DNA of 64,000 nucleotides from Tunicatimonas sp964551335 (GTDB lineage: Bacteria > Bacteroidota > Bacteroidia > Cytophagales > Cyclobacteriaceae): assembly GCA_964551335.1 (NCBI GenBank), contig CAZKCO010000001.1:62001-126000 (forward strand), in the 5' to 3' direction. Below the pieces are notes generated by a model. That model was not told where the DNA came from. It ran no database searches and was given only the letters and a program-made list of their open reading frames with translations. The translations under genes were made by a program, and so were the position numbers. Positions 7,718 to 16,787 of this stretch are shown here, one piece after another; within the stretch, counting starts at the first letter, position 1, and every line of letters begins with the position of its first letter.

Positions 7718-9019
7718 TCACTTTCGAGCGAGCTGGTTGGGTTTGCTCCATCGGATGCGAGCGACAAAGACCTCGTTATCGGTATTTTTGGTTTCCCCTC
7801 GCCAGTATTCGGTCGTGGTGACCCAGGTCTCGTTTTCGTCCACTTCGGTGATGCCAAAATTGCCCAGGGCCACTCCGTCCTGAGGTACAATGACCCGTTC
7901 GGTAGCCCGGATCACCTCCAGCTTTTCCGGGTTGACCTGCGCCATAAGCAGTGGGGCGCGATGGCGGAACACCTTGTCGTTATCCGCTCCTTTCCGGGTA
8001 TACACCAGAAACAGCCCATCGCTGTGCCGCACCCAGTGCTGCTGAGTATTATAACTGCCCAGTACCGTCTTATCGTCGAACTTCCATTCCCGGACTGTCT
8101 CGAAATGCAAACCATCCGAGCTTTTGGTGACATAGGCTGTTTTATCCGCCCGCAGGGTCAGAAAATACTCACCTTCAAATACAGTAATAGAAGGCTCGTA
8201 CAATCCTCGACCCGCTTTCAGGGCCAGCTCATCACCGTGTTCCAGATAGGTGAGCTTTTCACCATCGAATCGGCAGCGAACCACGGTGGTGACATGGCCC
8301 AGATCATCGCTGTTCATAAAATTTCCAACATCAAACGTCTCCCGGCTGGCTGCCGCTGCCTGCTGGTCGTTCATTTTATAATAAAAGATGGGGAGGAGCA
8401 CCTCACCATTGGGCATTTCCAGCCACTGTACGCAACCGGCTACTGGTGCACTCAGATGCAGTGAATCGTGATCCAGGGCCGGTAATGTTAACTGCTGGTA
8501 GGGGCCCCAGGAATTCGTCACCGGGTCGTATACGGCGTAGGCCACTTCCCGGCGGGAACGATCGGGATGGCTGTCGTCGGAGTAGAAAAAAGATTTTCCG
8601 ATGTTAAGCACTTTTTGGGTAGCCTGATGCCACTGGGGAGTCATATCGCTCATGGAGCGGCGGTAGCCCTGACCGTAATCGTGAATCTTCAGGGAGGGTA
8701 TCACCCGGGGGGTAGTCCAGGTCTTCCCGGTATCGTAGCTAAAGGTTTCGTAAAGATCGTAGTATACATCGGAGCCACTCTTTAGCTTTTGTGACATGGT
8801 CATGATTGCGTAGGGCGTACCCTGGGGTACATAGGCGGCCCGGGCCTGCGTCCAAATGAAACCAGCACTTTCGCCTGCCTGATCACTACCCCGGGTGACT
8901 GTTTCCAAGGTGACCGAGTAATCCAAAGGTTGAGCAGTAATTTTGGGAAGGCTCGCTAGGAACATAGGAAAAACTCCTAGGAATGGTAGACAATAGTTGA
9001 AAACGGTCATCAGGTTCAT
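7718..9019 (-). CDS. Divergent BNR/sialidase-family secreted protein
   Basis: A 433-residue protein with a hydrophobic N-terminus (signal peptide ending near ASLPKITAQ). The repeated beta-propeller pattern is seen as FSYDTGKTW and weaker blades such as KSSDGLHFETV. The canonical YRIP arginine motif of GH33 sialidases is not visible, although later motifs (GLYEPSITV, FLTLRADKT, GSYNTQQHW) suggest a retained propeller pocket. It may be a hydrolase with a changed substrate or a glycan-binding propeller. It lies between the PhyH-type gene and the sulfatase, 22 bp upstream of the latter. Confidence 0.65.
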   Translation of the reverse strand: MNLMTVFNYCLPFLGVFPMFLASLPKITAQPLDYSVTLETVTRGSDQAGESAGFIWTQARAAYVPQGTPYAIMTMSQKLKSGSDVYYDLYETFSYDTGKTWTTPRVIPSLKIHDYGQGYRRSMSDMTPQWHQATQKVLNIGKSFFYSDDSHPDRSRREVAYAVYDPVTNSWGPYQQLTLPALDHDSLHLSAPVAGCVQWLEMPNGEVLLPIFYYKMNDQQAAAASRETFDVGNFMNSDDLGHVTTVVRCRFDGEKLTYLEHGDELALKAGRGLYEPSITVFEGEYFLTLRADKTAYVTKSSDGLHFETVREWKFDDKTVLGSYNTQQHWVRHSDGLFLVYTRKGADNDKVFRHRAPLLMAQVNPEKLEVIRATERVIVPQDGVALGNFGITEVDENETWVTTTEYWRGETKNTDNEVFVARIRWSKPNQLARK

Positions 9020-9064
9020 TTTACAATCGTTTTAGCTTTTCATTGGTATCTCTGGCCGGAAGAA

Positions 9065-9850
9065 TCAAATGTGAGCTTGCTGTTTCAGATTTTTATCCAG
9101 TTTCCGTTGGTACGCTTCCCGGGCAGTCAGGTCTTCCTGAGCCTGAGCGGCATAGTAGATAAAACCCAGTGCCTGCCGGGTGCGGGTCGTACTGCGGTTT
9201 CCGTTGGCCCGGTGGATAGTCAGGGCATGATGCACCAGTAAATCACCCGCTTTGGCTGGAAAATGAACTTCATTATTAAGATCTTCCTCCGTACCAAAGT
9301 CGCTAATGCCCTGGGAGAAGCCTAAGGTCTGGGTAGGTGCGTGAGGCCGCATGCCTTTTTTGTGTGAGCCTCTGACATAACGGACACAGCCGTTTTCTTC
9401 GTCCACGGTTTCTAGGGCCATCCACATGGTAACCGCCTCCGGAGGGTTCAGCATAAAGTAGTAGCCATCCTGATGGGCCGGGGTGCTTTTTCCAATCCTC
9501 GGAGGTTTGTTAAAGTACTGTAGATTCTTACCCACCACGGAATCCTCCAGTAGAATAGACGCCAAACGTTCAAAACGACTCTCAAACATCATTTCTCGAA
9601 AGAAGTCATCGTAGGCAAACAACTGCTGCAGTTGTTTCAGGGTACGCCGATCCGACTTGTCTTCGTAGTACACCTGTTCGGGTGGCATGTCCTTTACTCG
9701 GTGCTTGATAAAGGTACTGAGCTTGGCCCGTACGGTACGAATTTCCTCCCGATTCAGGAAGCCGGGTAAAAAGACATAGCCGTCTTCCCGAAATTTACCT
9801 TGCAAGGTTCTTTGTTGGTCCAGGTTGTCCAGGTCGGTGGTTCTTGACAT
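9065..9850 (-). CDS. Phytanoyl-CoA dioxygenase (PhyH)-family protein
   Basis: A 261-residue Fe(II)/2-oxoglutarate dioxygenase. The HxD iron motif is H126-Q-D128 in TPAHQDGYYF, the distal ligand H213 is in LTIHRANGNRS, and the nearby Arg residues can bind 2-oxoglutarate. There is no signal peptide, so it is cytoplasmic. PhyH proteins often occur beside sulfatases and glycoside hydrolases in Bacteroidota and Planctomycetota, where the substrate is mostly unknown. Five bases separate it from the symporter fusion, so co-transcription is near certain. It may hydroxylate or oxidatively remove a substituent from the imported sugar acid; that is inference. Confidence 0.85.
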   Translation of the reverse strand: MSRTTDLDNLDQQRTLQGKFREDGYVFLPGFLNREEIRTVRAKLSTFIKHRVKDMPPEQVYYEDKSDRRTLKQLQQLFAYDDFFREMMFESRFERLASILLEDSVVGKNLQYFNKPPRIGKSTPAHQDGYYFMLNPPEAVTMWMALETVDEENGCVRYVRGSHKKGMRPHAPTQTLGFSQGISDFGTEEDLNNEVHFPAKAGDLLVHHALTIHRANGNRSTTRTRQALGFIYYAAQAQEDLTAREAYQRKLDKNLKQQAHI

Positions 9851-9855
9851 AGCTT

Positions 9856-12588
9856 CTATACATTAAGTTTCTTTTTGATCGTACGATACTGCGTGTAGAT
9901 AGTCAGCCCTTCCACTTTGTCCGGCTTTTGCTCGAAGAAAAAGCTGGCCAGATAGCCGACCGCTACGCAGGATACAATGCCGCTGAGGGTATAAAGTAAT
10001 AAGTAGGTTGGAGTGTACTCTTTGATGGCATACTGCACCAGTCCGCTGACGATCAGGCCGATGACGGCTCCGGGGCCGTTGGCCTTGCGGGTGAACATGC
10101 CCAGCAGAAACAGGCCTCCCAGCCCTCCGGCGAATAAACCGATGAAGGTATTAAACTGATCCCACAGTGATTTAATATTCCAGCCGGCCATCACCAGGGC
10201 AAAGGCGGTACCCGCGATCCCTACCAGTGCGGTAGTCCACTGAGCTAGTCGAAGGGCGGTGCGGTCGCTGACCTGAGGCCGGAACCGTCGGTACCCATCC
10301 TGGGTAACGACGGTGGCAATAGAATTCATACTGCTATCCAGGCTGGACATGGCGGCGGCAAAGATCCCGGCAATGAGCAATCCGGCCACTCCGGTGGGCA
10401 ACTGCGTAACGATGTAATAGGGAAAGATCGCGTCCGTATTGTCCAGGGCCACCGCGTTCATCAGGTTGGGATGTAACTGATAGAATACGAACAGGGCGGT
10501 TCCTATGCTGAAGAAAAGCAGGGTGGCTGGCAGGGTCAGCCAGGCGCTAACCCAGATACTCTGCGCCGCACTTTTTTCATCCTGGGTCGTCAGGTACCGC
10601 TGCACCACCGTCTGGTCGCTGCCGTAGCTGATCAGATTAGCGCCTAATCCCCCCAGCACGACCACCCAGAATGTAGGGCGGCTCAGGTCCAGGCTGAAGT
10701 CCAGCACATGAAACTTTTGCTGATCAGCTGCAATATCTATAATGGAGTTGATACCGCCAGCTTCCACTACCAACAACATAAGGCTTAGGAGTGCTCCGCC
10801 CAGCAGGACTATCACCTGCACCACATCGGTCCAGATAACAGCCTCAATGCCTCCCAGTACCGTATAGAATATGCTAAGCCCACCCATCAGCAGGATACAA
10901 ACGCTCACATCAATTCCCGTGACTAGGGAAAGGGCCAATGAGGGCAGAAACAGTACGATACCGATGCGGCCAAACTGGAAAATGATAAACATCAGGCCCC
11001 CCGCCAGCCGGACCGCCAGGTTAAAGCGTTTTTCCAGGTACTCATAGGCAGTGGTAATATGCAACCGACGGTAGAAGGGCAGAAAGCCATAGACAATGAT
11101 GGGGGCCACCATAATGATCGTCATGTTGAGCATAAAGTAGCTCCAGTCGGTGGCGTAGGTTTTGGCCGGTATGGCCATGAAGGTAAGGGCACTGAGTTGA
11201 GTGCCGAAGATACTCAGCCCGGCGGCCCACCAGGGTATTCGCCCGCTGGCGGTGAAGTAGTCTTCGGTACTCCCTTCCCGTTTGGCCAGGAAGATGCCTA
11301 CGCCTACCAGCAACATCAGATAGACTCCCAGAACGCTGAAGTTGATCCAGCCAAATGCGCTGGTGATGACAATATTGGCCTGCCAGATCCGGGGGGTACG
11401 AATGCCCGGACGAATTTCCCCACTGGGAATGATAATGTCGCCCTCCCACCGCACTGCGTTGGTTGTCACCTGACTGCCGGCGGGCAGTTCGCCGATAGTA
11501 TTCCAGGTATCAGTGATGGTATGATAGGCCAGAATACGCTTACTGAAACCAGGATGGTTGGTAAGAATATCCTGCTTCTGTTGTACGAAGGCCGCGGCTT
11601 GCAGCGTATCCGCCGCCTGGGTGATCAGGCGGTCTAGCTCCTCGAGCTCCTGAAACAGGCGGCCGTCGTCTCCGCCGAACATCAGAATATGGTTGGCCCC
11701 GCTGCCGATAGCCGTCCCGGCCATTACGGATATATCTTGTTGTAAGCTGATATTGGCCAGTTTCTTCCATTGCTTCTCAACGGGATTGTAACGGTAGGCA
11801 TCCGATAGTATCTCAGTCTCTTGGCCGGGAGCGGCATTTCGGCCGCTGAACAGGTAAAAGCAGTCATTGCTGCCGTTGCTCTGGCTGGCGGCTACGGGCA
11901 CGATTCGCGATGGACCGGGCCAGGAAGGAAGAGTTTTCCAGCTGAAGTCCCTTAAATCAAGGGATAAAAAAGTGTTCGTAGCTTTAGTCTGCCCATGGGT
12001 TATTTGCCCCCCGGCCACATAAACCTCATCATTGACTCTGGCTCCGGCCATCATCGCGAGGGGGTGAGGCATCGGAGGTTTTTCCTCGATGGTGATTGTT
12101 CCGGTTTCCGGCTGCCATTGAATGATAAACACCCGATCCGACACCTGGTCCTGATTGTTGCCTCCAATGCACAGTAACCCTTCATCGGTGGCAACCGAGA
12201 CCCCGTAGGCCAGCGGTAAGGGCAGCTTAAACTGAGGGTCGGTGTGCCAACGGTACCCATCGGTGGTTTTTTCCAGTACATAGATTTCATCTTGCCAGAC
12301 TTTGGTACCGTCCTCCCAAGGGGGCGCGTCAGGAAAATTAGCTCCACCGGCAATAATGAGGGCGTTATGGTGTGCTCCGGAAAAAGCACCTGCCAGGCCA
12401 GGTTGTTGGGATTGACCGAGAGCCGGTGGTAGGTCGGGAAGCTGGCCCCATTCCAACTTTTCTTTCGTAAAACTCTGACCTATTCCCGGTAACGAGTACA
12501 GCATCATCAGCACCAGTAATCCAAAGCAAATCAGACTATTGTATCGATGGACTAGGGTAATTTCCGTCGTATGTAGCATGAGGATCAC
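9856..12588 (-). CDS. Cyclically permuted mutarotase (NanM-like kelch) fused to Na+/solute symporter
   Basis: A 910-residue fusion. After a hydrophobic N-terminus, residues ~40-390 form a kelch propeller of the YjhT/NanM type (ALIIAGGANFPD, GLLCIGGN, HPLAMMAGARVNDEVYVAGG, FYLFSGRN). From about residue 405 an SSS-family sodium symporter follows with some 13 membrane helices (QLSALTFMAIPAKTYATDW, AVIWTDVVQVIVLLGGALLS, GIFAAAMSSLDSSMNSIAT). NanM speeds interconversion of sialic acid anomers; SSS transporters include NanT-type sialic acid carriers. Having both on one chain suggests that the periplasmic propeller feeds the right anomer to the carrier. The reading frame opens at a GTG overlapping the upstream stop (GTGA); an ATG three codons later is also possible. 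Confidence 0.88.
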   Translation of the reverse strand: MILMLHTTEITLVHRYNSLICFGLLVLMMLYSLPGIGQSFTKEKLEWGQLPDLPPALGQSQQPGLAGAFSGAHHNALIIAGGANFPDAPPWEDGTKVWQDEIYVLEKTTDGYRWHTDPQFKLPLPLAYGVSVATDEGLLCIGGNNQDQVSDRVFIIQWQPETGTITIEEKPPMPHPLAMMAGARVNDEVYVAGGQITHGQTKATNTFLSLDLRDFSWKTLPSWPGPSRIVPVAASQSNGSNDCFYLFSGRNAAPGQETEILSDAYRYNPVEKQWKKLANISLQQDISVMAGTAIGSGANHILMFGGDDGRLFQELEELDRLITQAADTLQAAAFVQQKQDILTNHPGFSKRILAYHTITDTWNTIGELPAGSQVTTNAVRWEGDIIIPSGEIRPGIRTPRIWQANIVITSAFGWINFSVLGVYLMLLVGVGIFLAKREGSTEDYFTASGRIPWWAAGLSIFGTQLSALTFMAIPAKTYATDWSYFMLNMTIIMVAPIIVYGFLPFYRRLHITTAYEYLEKRFNLAVRLAGGLMFIIFQFGRIGIVLFLPSLALSLVTGIDVSVCILLMGGLSIFYTVLGGIEAVIWTDVVQVIVLLGGALLSLMLLVVEAGGINSIIDIAADQQKFHVLDFSLDLSRPTFWVVVLGGLGANLISYGSDQTVVQRYLTTQDEKSAAQSIWVSAWLTLPATLLFFSIGTALFVFYQLHPNLMNAVALDNTDAIFPYYIVTQLPTGVAGLLIAGIFAAAMSSLDSSMNSIATVVTQDGYRRFRPQVSDRTALRLAQWTTALVGIAGTAFALVMAGWNIKSLWDQFNTFIGLFAGGLGGLFLLGMFTRKANGPGAVIGLIVSGLVQYAIKEYTPTYLLLYTLSGIVSCVAVGYLASFFFEQKPDKVEGLTIYTQYRTIKKKLNV

Positions 12589-13553
12589 TTCAAATGGTCA
12601 AAAAAGAATGAGGGTAAGCACCGCTGCGCTGCTCTGCGAATGTCGGGCACCACTTCTTCCGGCACTCCGCGGTAGGGCCAGCGGAGACGGGTACCAATCG
12701 AAGCCCACCCACCTACGGCAGCCAAAACCTTATCCAACGCCGGATTTGAATAGCCTGCTCTTTGTAAGGGCATCAAATACCGAGAAAAGAAGGCTTCGAT
12801 TTGATGCTCAATTCCTAAGGCTTCCGCGATATCCTGCTGCATTAGCCGGTACCAGTGCTGGGCTCCCCGGGGACTCAGGCAGGCTACGTTGGAGTAAGCG
12901 CCTGTTCCAACACCCTCTTTCATACCTGTAGCCAGATGGTGCCCGGGTACAAACACGGCCAGATCAGCCGCATACTGACGCATTTCTGCATACCAGCGGG
13001 CATCGCCGTCAGCTACCTTGATACCGATCAACCGGGGAACCGCCCGGGATAGTCTTTGGTAATCCTGGGGCAGTAATGCCTGTTTGGCATGGGGGGGATG
13101 ATACAGCACCAAGGGTACGGGGTCAGCTGCCTCAGCCATTCCTTGCAAAAAGGCTACCTGCTCGGGTTCCGATAGCACTACCCAGTCGGGCAGAATCAGT
13201 TGAAAAGCATGCGGTTGTAGCCCTCGGCTACGCTTCAGTCGCTCCCAGGAAATCACCGGGCTCATATGGCTGACCCCGATCTGAAACGGCGACCCGCAGG
13301 CGTGACATTTCTCAGCCAGTAAGGCCTGCACTTGGTCAAACTCGGATTCCGTTTGGTTATGAAACTCCCCGGCCGTGCCGTTAGAATAGATCCCGGTCAG
13401 ACCAGCCTCAATCAAGACGTCTATCTCGTGAGCCAACCCTGAGTAATCGATGCTGTTGTCCTGGTTGATCGGCAACAAAAGTGTTCCCCAGATTCCTCCG
13501 AGGCTTCGGGCGTTCAGTGGCTTAGATACGGTGGCAGAAGACATACATTTCAC
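12585..13553 (-). CDS. DapA/NanA-superfamily lyase, second paralogue
   Basis: A 322-residue DHDPS-superfamily protein. It has the family fold but altered motifs: NGTAGE at 58-63 in place of GSTGE, YHPP (Y151) in place of YNIP, and the Schiff-base Lys in LIGIKVADGD (K179). It is therefore probably a pyruvate-dependent aldolase or dehydratase with a different substrate from the NanA-like lyase at 4437. Its stop overlaps the start of the symporter fusion by 4 bp, so translation is coupled. Two starts (M1 or M4) are close together; M1 is used here. Confidence 0.8.
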   Translation of the reverse strand: MKCMSSATVSKPLNARSLGGIWGTLLLPINQDNSIDYSGLAHEIDVLIEAGLTGIYSNGTAGEFHNQTESEFDQVQALLAEKCHACGSPFQIGVSHMSPVISWERLKRSRGLQPHAFQLILPDWVVLSEPEQVAFLQGMAEAADPVPLVLYHPPHAKQALLPQDYQRLSRAVPRLIGIKVADGDARWYAEMRQYAADLAVFVPGHHLATGMKEGVGTGAYSNVACLSPRGAQHWYRLMQQDIAEALGIEHQIEAFFSRYLMPLQRAGYSNPALDKVLAAVGGWASIGTRLRWPYRGVPEEVVPDIRRAAQRCLPSFFFDHLK

Positions 13554-13658
13554 ATTGATCAGTACTAGATTTTGGTCTTTCTCTCCAACACCGACTATCC
13601 GCCAGTTCGCGGCTAAGGGTGTTCCTTGTTAAATGGAAGCTCTTGGGTATCTGATTCA

Positions 13659-14963
13659 TTATTTACTTGTTTTTATGTTTTTGGCGTAGAGAGCATCTAG
13701 TTCGTCTATGGTGAAGCGTATACTCAGAATATAAGGAGGAGAGTTCTCCTCCCAATGTCCGTAGGTCGTTGCTACGATTGTACCGTCCGGCAAGCGTTCT
13801 AACGCCGGATAAGCACAATCAGCTCCCTTCTTATTGTCTTTGAACCGCACTCGGTACTGCCCCTCCTGACCGGCCACCAGGTCTTTGTAAGTACCTATCC
13901 AAGCCACCCAATCCCCAAAAGTAGGGCTCACCGGCCCGGCTTGCTGGTAGAGAATCGTATCATCACAATCCTGGCAAATTTCTTTTAGGTGATTATACCG
14001 GCTATAACCGGGAGAGTTATCACGGAAAGAAATCAGCAATCGTCCGTCGGGCGTATAGATGGCTTGGTGTCGGTCACCGGTCAGGGCATTGGGCAGTTCT
14101 CGGGGGGGCGTCCAGGTTTTTCCTTCATCGTCCGAGAAAATGATGTGGGAATTCAATCTTCTGGAGTTTTCCCGTAGTAGCACCGCTATCTGTTTCCCAT
14201 CCGGGGATCGCACTACTCCCGGTTCGCACAGATGGATAAGCCGGGATGAGAAAATGGTATCGGGGTAAGACCAGGTGAGCCCACCATCGGTGGATAGGGT
14301 TTTGAACAAGGTGAACTGCTGCAATCTCTGCTGGGCCCATTCCTGCTCGTGCTCTGGTCTTCCTGTCGGAGTGAAGAAGCGCTGATCATCGTGAAACAAA
14401 GCCATGTAATGTCCCTTACGGGTAAGATTGATCATATCTCCCATCAGAACAATTCCTCCCCAGTCACCTATTTTCTTCAGCGGCGACCAATGTTGTCCCT
14501 GATCTTCCGATACGGCCATGCGAGCCGGTGATTTCCCGGAAAACATAATGATGCGTTTATTTCCCGAATTGTCTTCTACCGGGTAAAAAGTAGGCACTTC
14601 CTGGGAAGTGGCCCAGTTTTCCGGAACGGGTAGACGCTCACTCCAGCTAAGCCCCCCGTCCACACTTTTTTTCAACACCAAGGCTCCTTTGCCGTGCCCC
14701 TTAGGATAGGCAATGTACAAAGTTTTACCATCTTCCAGTAATACGGTAGATGGGTGTCCCAAATAGACTCCCTCTTCTCGATCAACAACCACCTGTCGGG
14801 CCGTATCCTTGTTCAAATCAAGGAAGGGAATGCTGTAGTAGTTGGTAGAAAATCCGGAAATATCTACTCCTACATTCTCTACCGGCTGGGCCGCCAGAGG
14901 AGCTGCCAACAGTAATGCTATTCCTAAGGAGCTGAGATACGCTAAAGGTAAGTTGTTAATCAT
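13659..14963 (-). CDS. Secreted BNR sialidase-like protein (non-canonical)
   Basis: A 434-residue protein with a signal peptide (MINNLPLAYLSSLGIALLLA, cleavage after LAAQ). Four Asp-boxes of a six-bladed propeller are visible: SVDGGLSW, SEDQGQHW, STDGGLTW and SDDEGKTW. The N-terminal YRIP arginine is replaced by LGHPSTV, but Arg-containing strands remain (LLRENSRR, ISFRDNSPGYSRY). It therefore resembles exo-alpha-sialidase homologues of unproven activity. Part of the six-member sialidase-fold set in this PUL. Confidence 0.75.
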   Translation of the reverse strand: MINNLPLAYLSSLGIALLLAAPLAAQPVENVGVDISGFSTNYYSIPFLDLNKDTARQVVVDREEGVYLGHPSTVLLEDGKTLYIAYPKGHGKGALVLKKSVDGGLSWSERLPVPENWATSQEVPTFYPVEDNSGNKRIIMFSGKSPARMAVSEDQGQHWSPLKKIGDWGGIVLMGDMINLTRKGHYMALFHDDQRFFTPTGRPEHEQEWAQQRLQQFTLFKTLSTDGGLTWSYPDTIFSSRLIHLCEPGVVRSPDGKQIAVLLRENSRRLNSHIIFSDDEGKTWTPPRELPNALTGDRHQAIYTPDGRLLISFRDNSPGYSRYNHLKEICQDCDDTILYQQAGPVSPTFGDWVAWIGTYKDLVAGQEGQYRVRFKDNKKGADCAYPALERLPDGTIVATTYGHWEENSPPYILSIRFTIDELDALYAKNIKTSK

Positions 14964-15000
14964 GATCTTTTTTTGACTCGTTTGGTATCGGCAACAGAGT

Positions 15001-16725
15001 TTAGTTTATGTCCTCGAGAGTCAGGTATACCCCCACCAGGTGGCTTTTTTCCGGCACGTCTCCGCAATTGGTATAATCTACCAGAAACACCGTACCGTCT
15101 TCCTGCTGAATCCAGGATGAATACCCGTGATCTGGTCGGGGCTGCTGCTCAGGATGATTGGCATGAATCTGAATCAGACGGTCTCGCTCGTATTGGTTCG
15201 GATATTCCCCGTTTTCTGCCGTCCACTGCCAGTGGTAATCCGGTTGGGAGATATTGGTAACCCGGTAATTCATCTGCCTCCAGTAACTTTTGCCACTGTT
15301 CCCGTACTGTCCGAATTGAGTTCGCCGGGAGACGTCCCCGGTATTGTTGAATTCCCCAATACGGTTTTCCTCTCGGGAGATAGGGGCGTTGATCATCACT
15401 TTTCCATCGACCAGTACCCGGAACAGCCCCTGTTTGTGGGTAAGAGTTACCGTTCGGTAATTGGTCATGTCAATCGGTTTAGAGAAGTCTACCTGCTCGC
15501 TTCCTAAAGAAATCCGGTTAGGGTAAACATACAACACCAGGGGGCGGGGGCCCCTGAGCTTGCTCACCGACATAAACGCTACCGCGGAATCGGCGGCTCC
15601 TTCAACTTTCATTTCTACTTCAAACAGTATCTCACTTTTTGAAGATTCGGGGGGCAGTAAGGTATATCGAGCTTCCCGCTCCGGGCCGTTGGTGATCACC
15701 AGAGCATCGTCGGAAAGAGCCACCTCGTGCTGCATGCGGGGGCCGCCCGGGACAATCGTACCGGCTTCTTCTTTCATATCGCCCACCCAAGCGTAGGAGC
15801 CCAGTCCGCCGTTCATGTTCCGGCCGGTCACCAGCACTCGACCATCATTCAGCTGTTTGGCGTAAGGACGGTGCAGGGCGAAAGGGCAGGGTTGGGGATC
15901 CGACCAGGTACGGCCGTTGTCCTGGGAAAAGGCCACAAAGCTGGGAATACCCGCTGAGTGGTTTTCCCGCATGATACAGGCCAGCTCTTTCCCGTCGTTC
16001 AGAAGCACCATCGCACCTTCACAAAAAAAATGGTAACCGTCGTGCGCTACGGTAGCCCGCTTGTTCCAGGTCTTGCCCCCGTCAGCCGAAACCGAGATGA
16101 TCTCTTCGTATTCCTGAGATTCGGAATTCATAATATGCGAGCCTACGGCAAGTGTGCCATCCGGCAACTCAATCATACGATCCGGCTCAAAGCCGAGAAT
16201 ACCCGTCCGCTGGGGCTGGCTCCAGGTCTTTCCACCGTCTTCACTCCACCAGGCGTCTATGCCCGATCCCTGCTCGTAGTGGAAATAGGAGAAGTCATCA
16301 TGATCGCACAGTACCACCAGCCTTCCGTCGCTCAGGTAACTCAGCCGGGGCGTCACCAACCGTTCGTCGCCCTGCCGCATGTCGGCGCTGTCGACCTTGG
16401 AGAACAGGCGCCAGTTTTTGCCCTGATCGTCGCTGGCCAGAATCGTTAAGACCTGGTTTTCTACCGACCAGTGGGCATCATTGTCCGAGTATACCAGCAG
16501 CAGCCGGCCCGAGCGAAGCTCCACCATATCGGGGTTCTTGGTAAAACGGTCGGAGCTTATCCAGGCGTTAAATACCTTACTGGATACTGAGCGGGGATGC
16601 GTATACAAATCAGTCTGATCACACTCGATGACTGCAGCAGGCTGGGAAACTGATTGATTACTTTGGTAGAGAAACAGTAAGGTGAACGTTATGCCGTACA
16701 GGAGTTTGCTTTTTTTCATGATCAT
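15001..16725 (-). CDS. Sialidase-fold protein with inserted beta-sandwich domain
   Basis: A 574-residue secreted protein (signal peptide to about residue 28). Residues ~40-330 carry four Asp-boxes (SDDQGKNW, SEDGGKTW, SADGGKTW, SQDNGRTW). Residues ~335-490 look like an inserted LamG/concanavalin-type carbohydrate-binding domain (EILFEVEMKVEGAADSAVAF, FRVLVDGKVMI). The last blade resumes at the C-terminus (SSWIQQEDGTVFLVDYTN). The split propeller is unusual among its neighbours. R-containing motifs (ACIMRENHSAG, VLVTGRNMNG) remain, so a hydrolase is plausible but the substrate is unknown. Confidence 0.75.
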   Translation of the reverse strand: MIMKKSKLLYGITFTLLFLYQSNQSVSQPAAVIECDQTDLYTHPRSVSSKVFNAWISSDRFTKNPDMVELRSGRLLLVYSDNDAHWSVENQVLTILASDDQGKNWRLFSKVDSADMRQGDERLVTPRLSYLSDGRLVVLCDHDDFSYFHYEQGSGIDAWWSEDGGKTWSQPQRTGILGFEPDRMIELPDGTLAVGSHIMNSESQEYEEIISVSADGGKTWNKRATVAHDGYHFFCEGAMVLLNDGKELACIMRENHSAGIPSFVAFSQDNGRTWSDPQPCPFALHRPYAKQLNDGRVLVTGRNMNGGLGSYAWVGDMKEEAGTIVPGGPRMQHEVALSDDALVITNGPEREARYTLLPPESSKSEILFEVEMKVEGAADSAVAFMSVSKLRGPRPLVLYVYPNRISLGSEQVDFSKPIDMTNYRTVTLTHKQGLFRVLVDGKVMINAPISREENRIGEFNNTGDVSRRTQFGQYGNSGKSYWRQMNYRVTNISQPDYHWQWTAENGEYPNQYERDRLIQIHANHPEQQPRPDHGYSSWIQQEDGTVFLVDYTNCGDVPEKSHLVGVYLTLEDIN

Positions 16726-16787
16726 CGAGTTGGAATCAGGTTGTTGTAAAAGTAGTAGTGAGTATTGTCAAGGGTAGCATGGTGTTT

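Noticed and set aside
7598..8464. 288-codon plus-strand ORF
   Set aside because: Antisense to the sialidase-like and sulfatase genes; composition follows their codon pattern in reverse.
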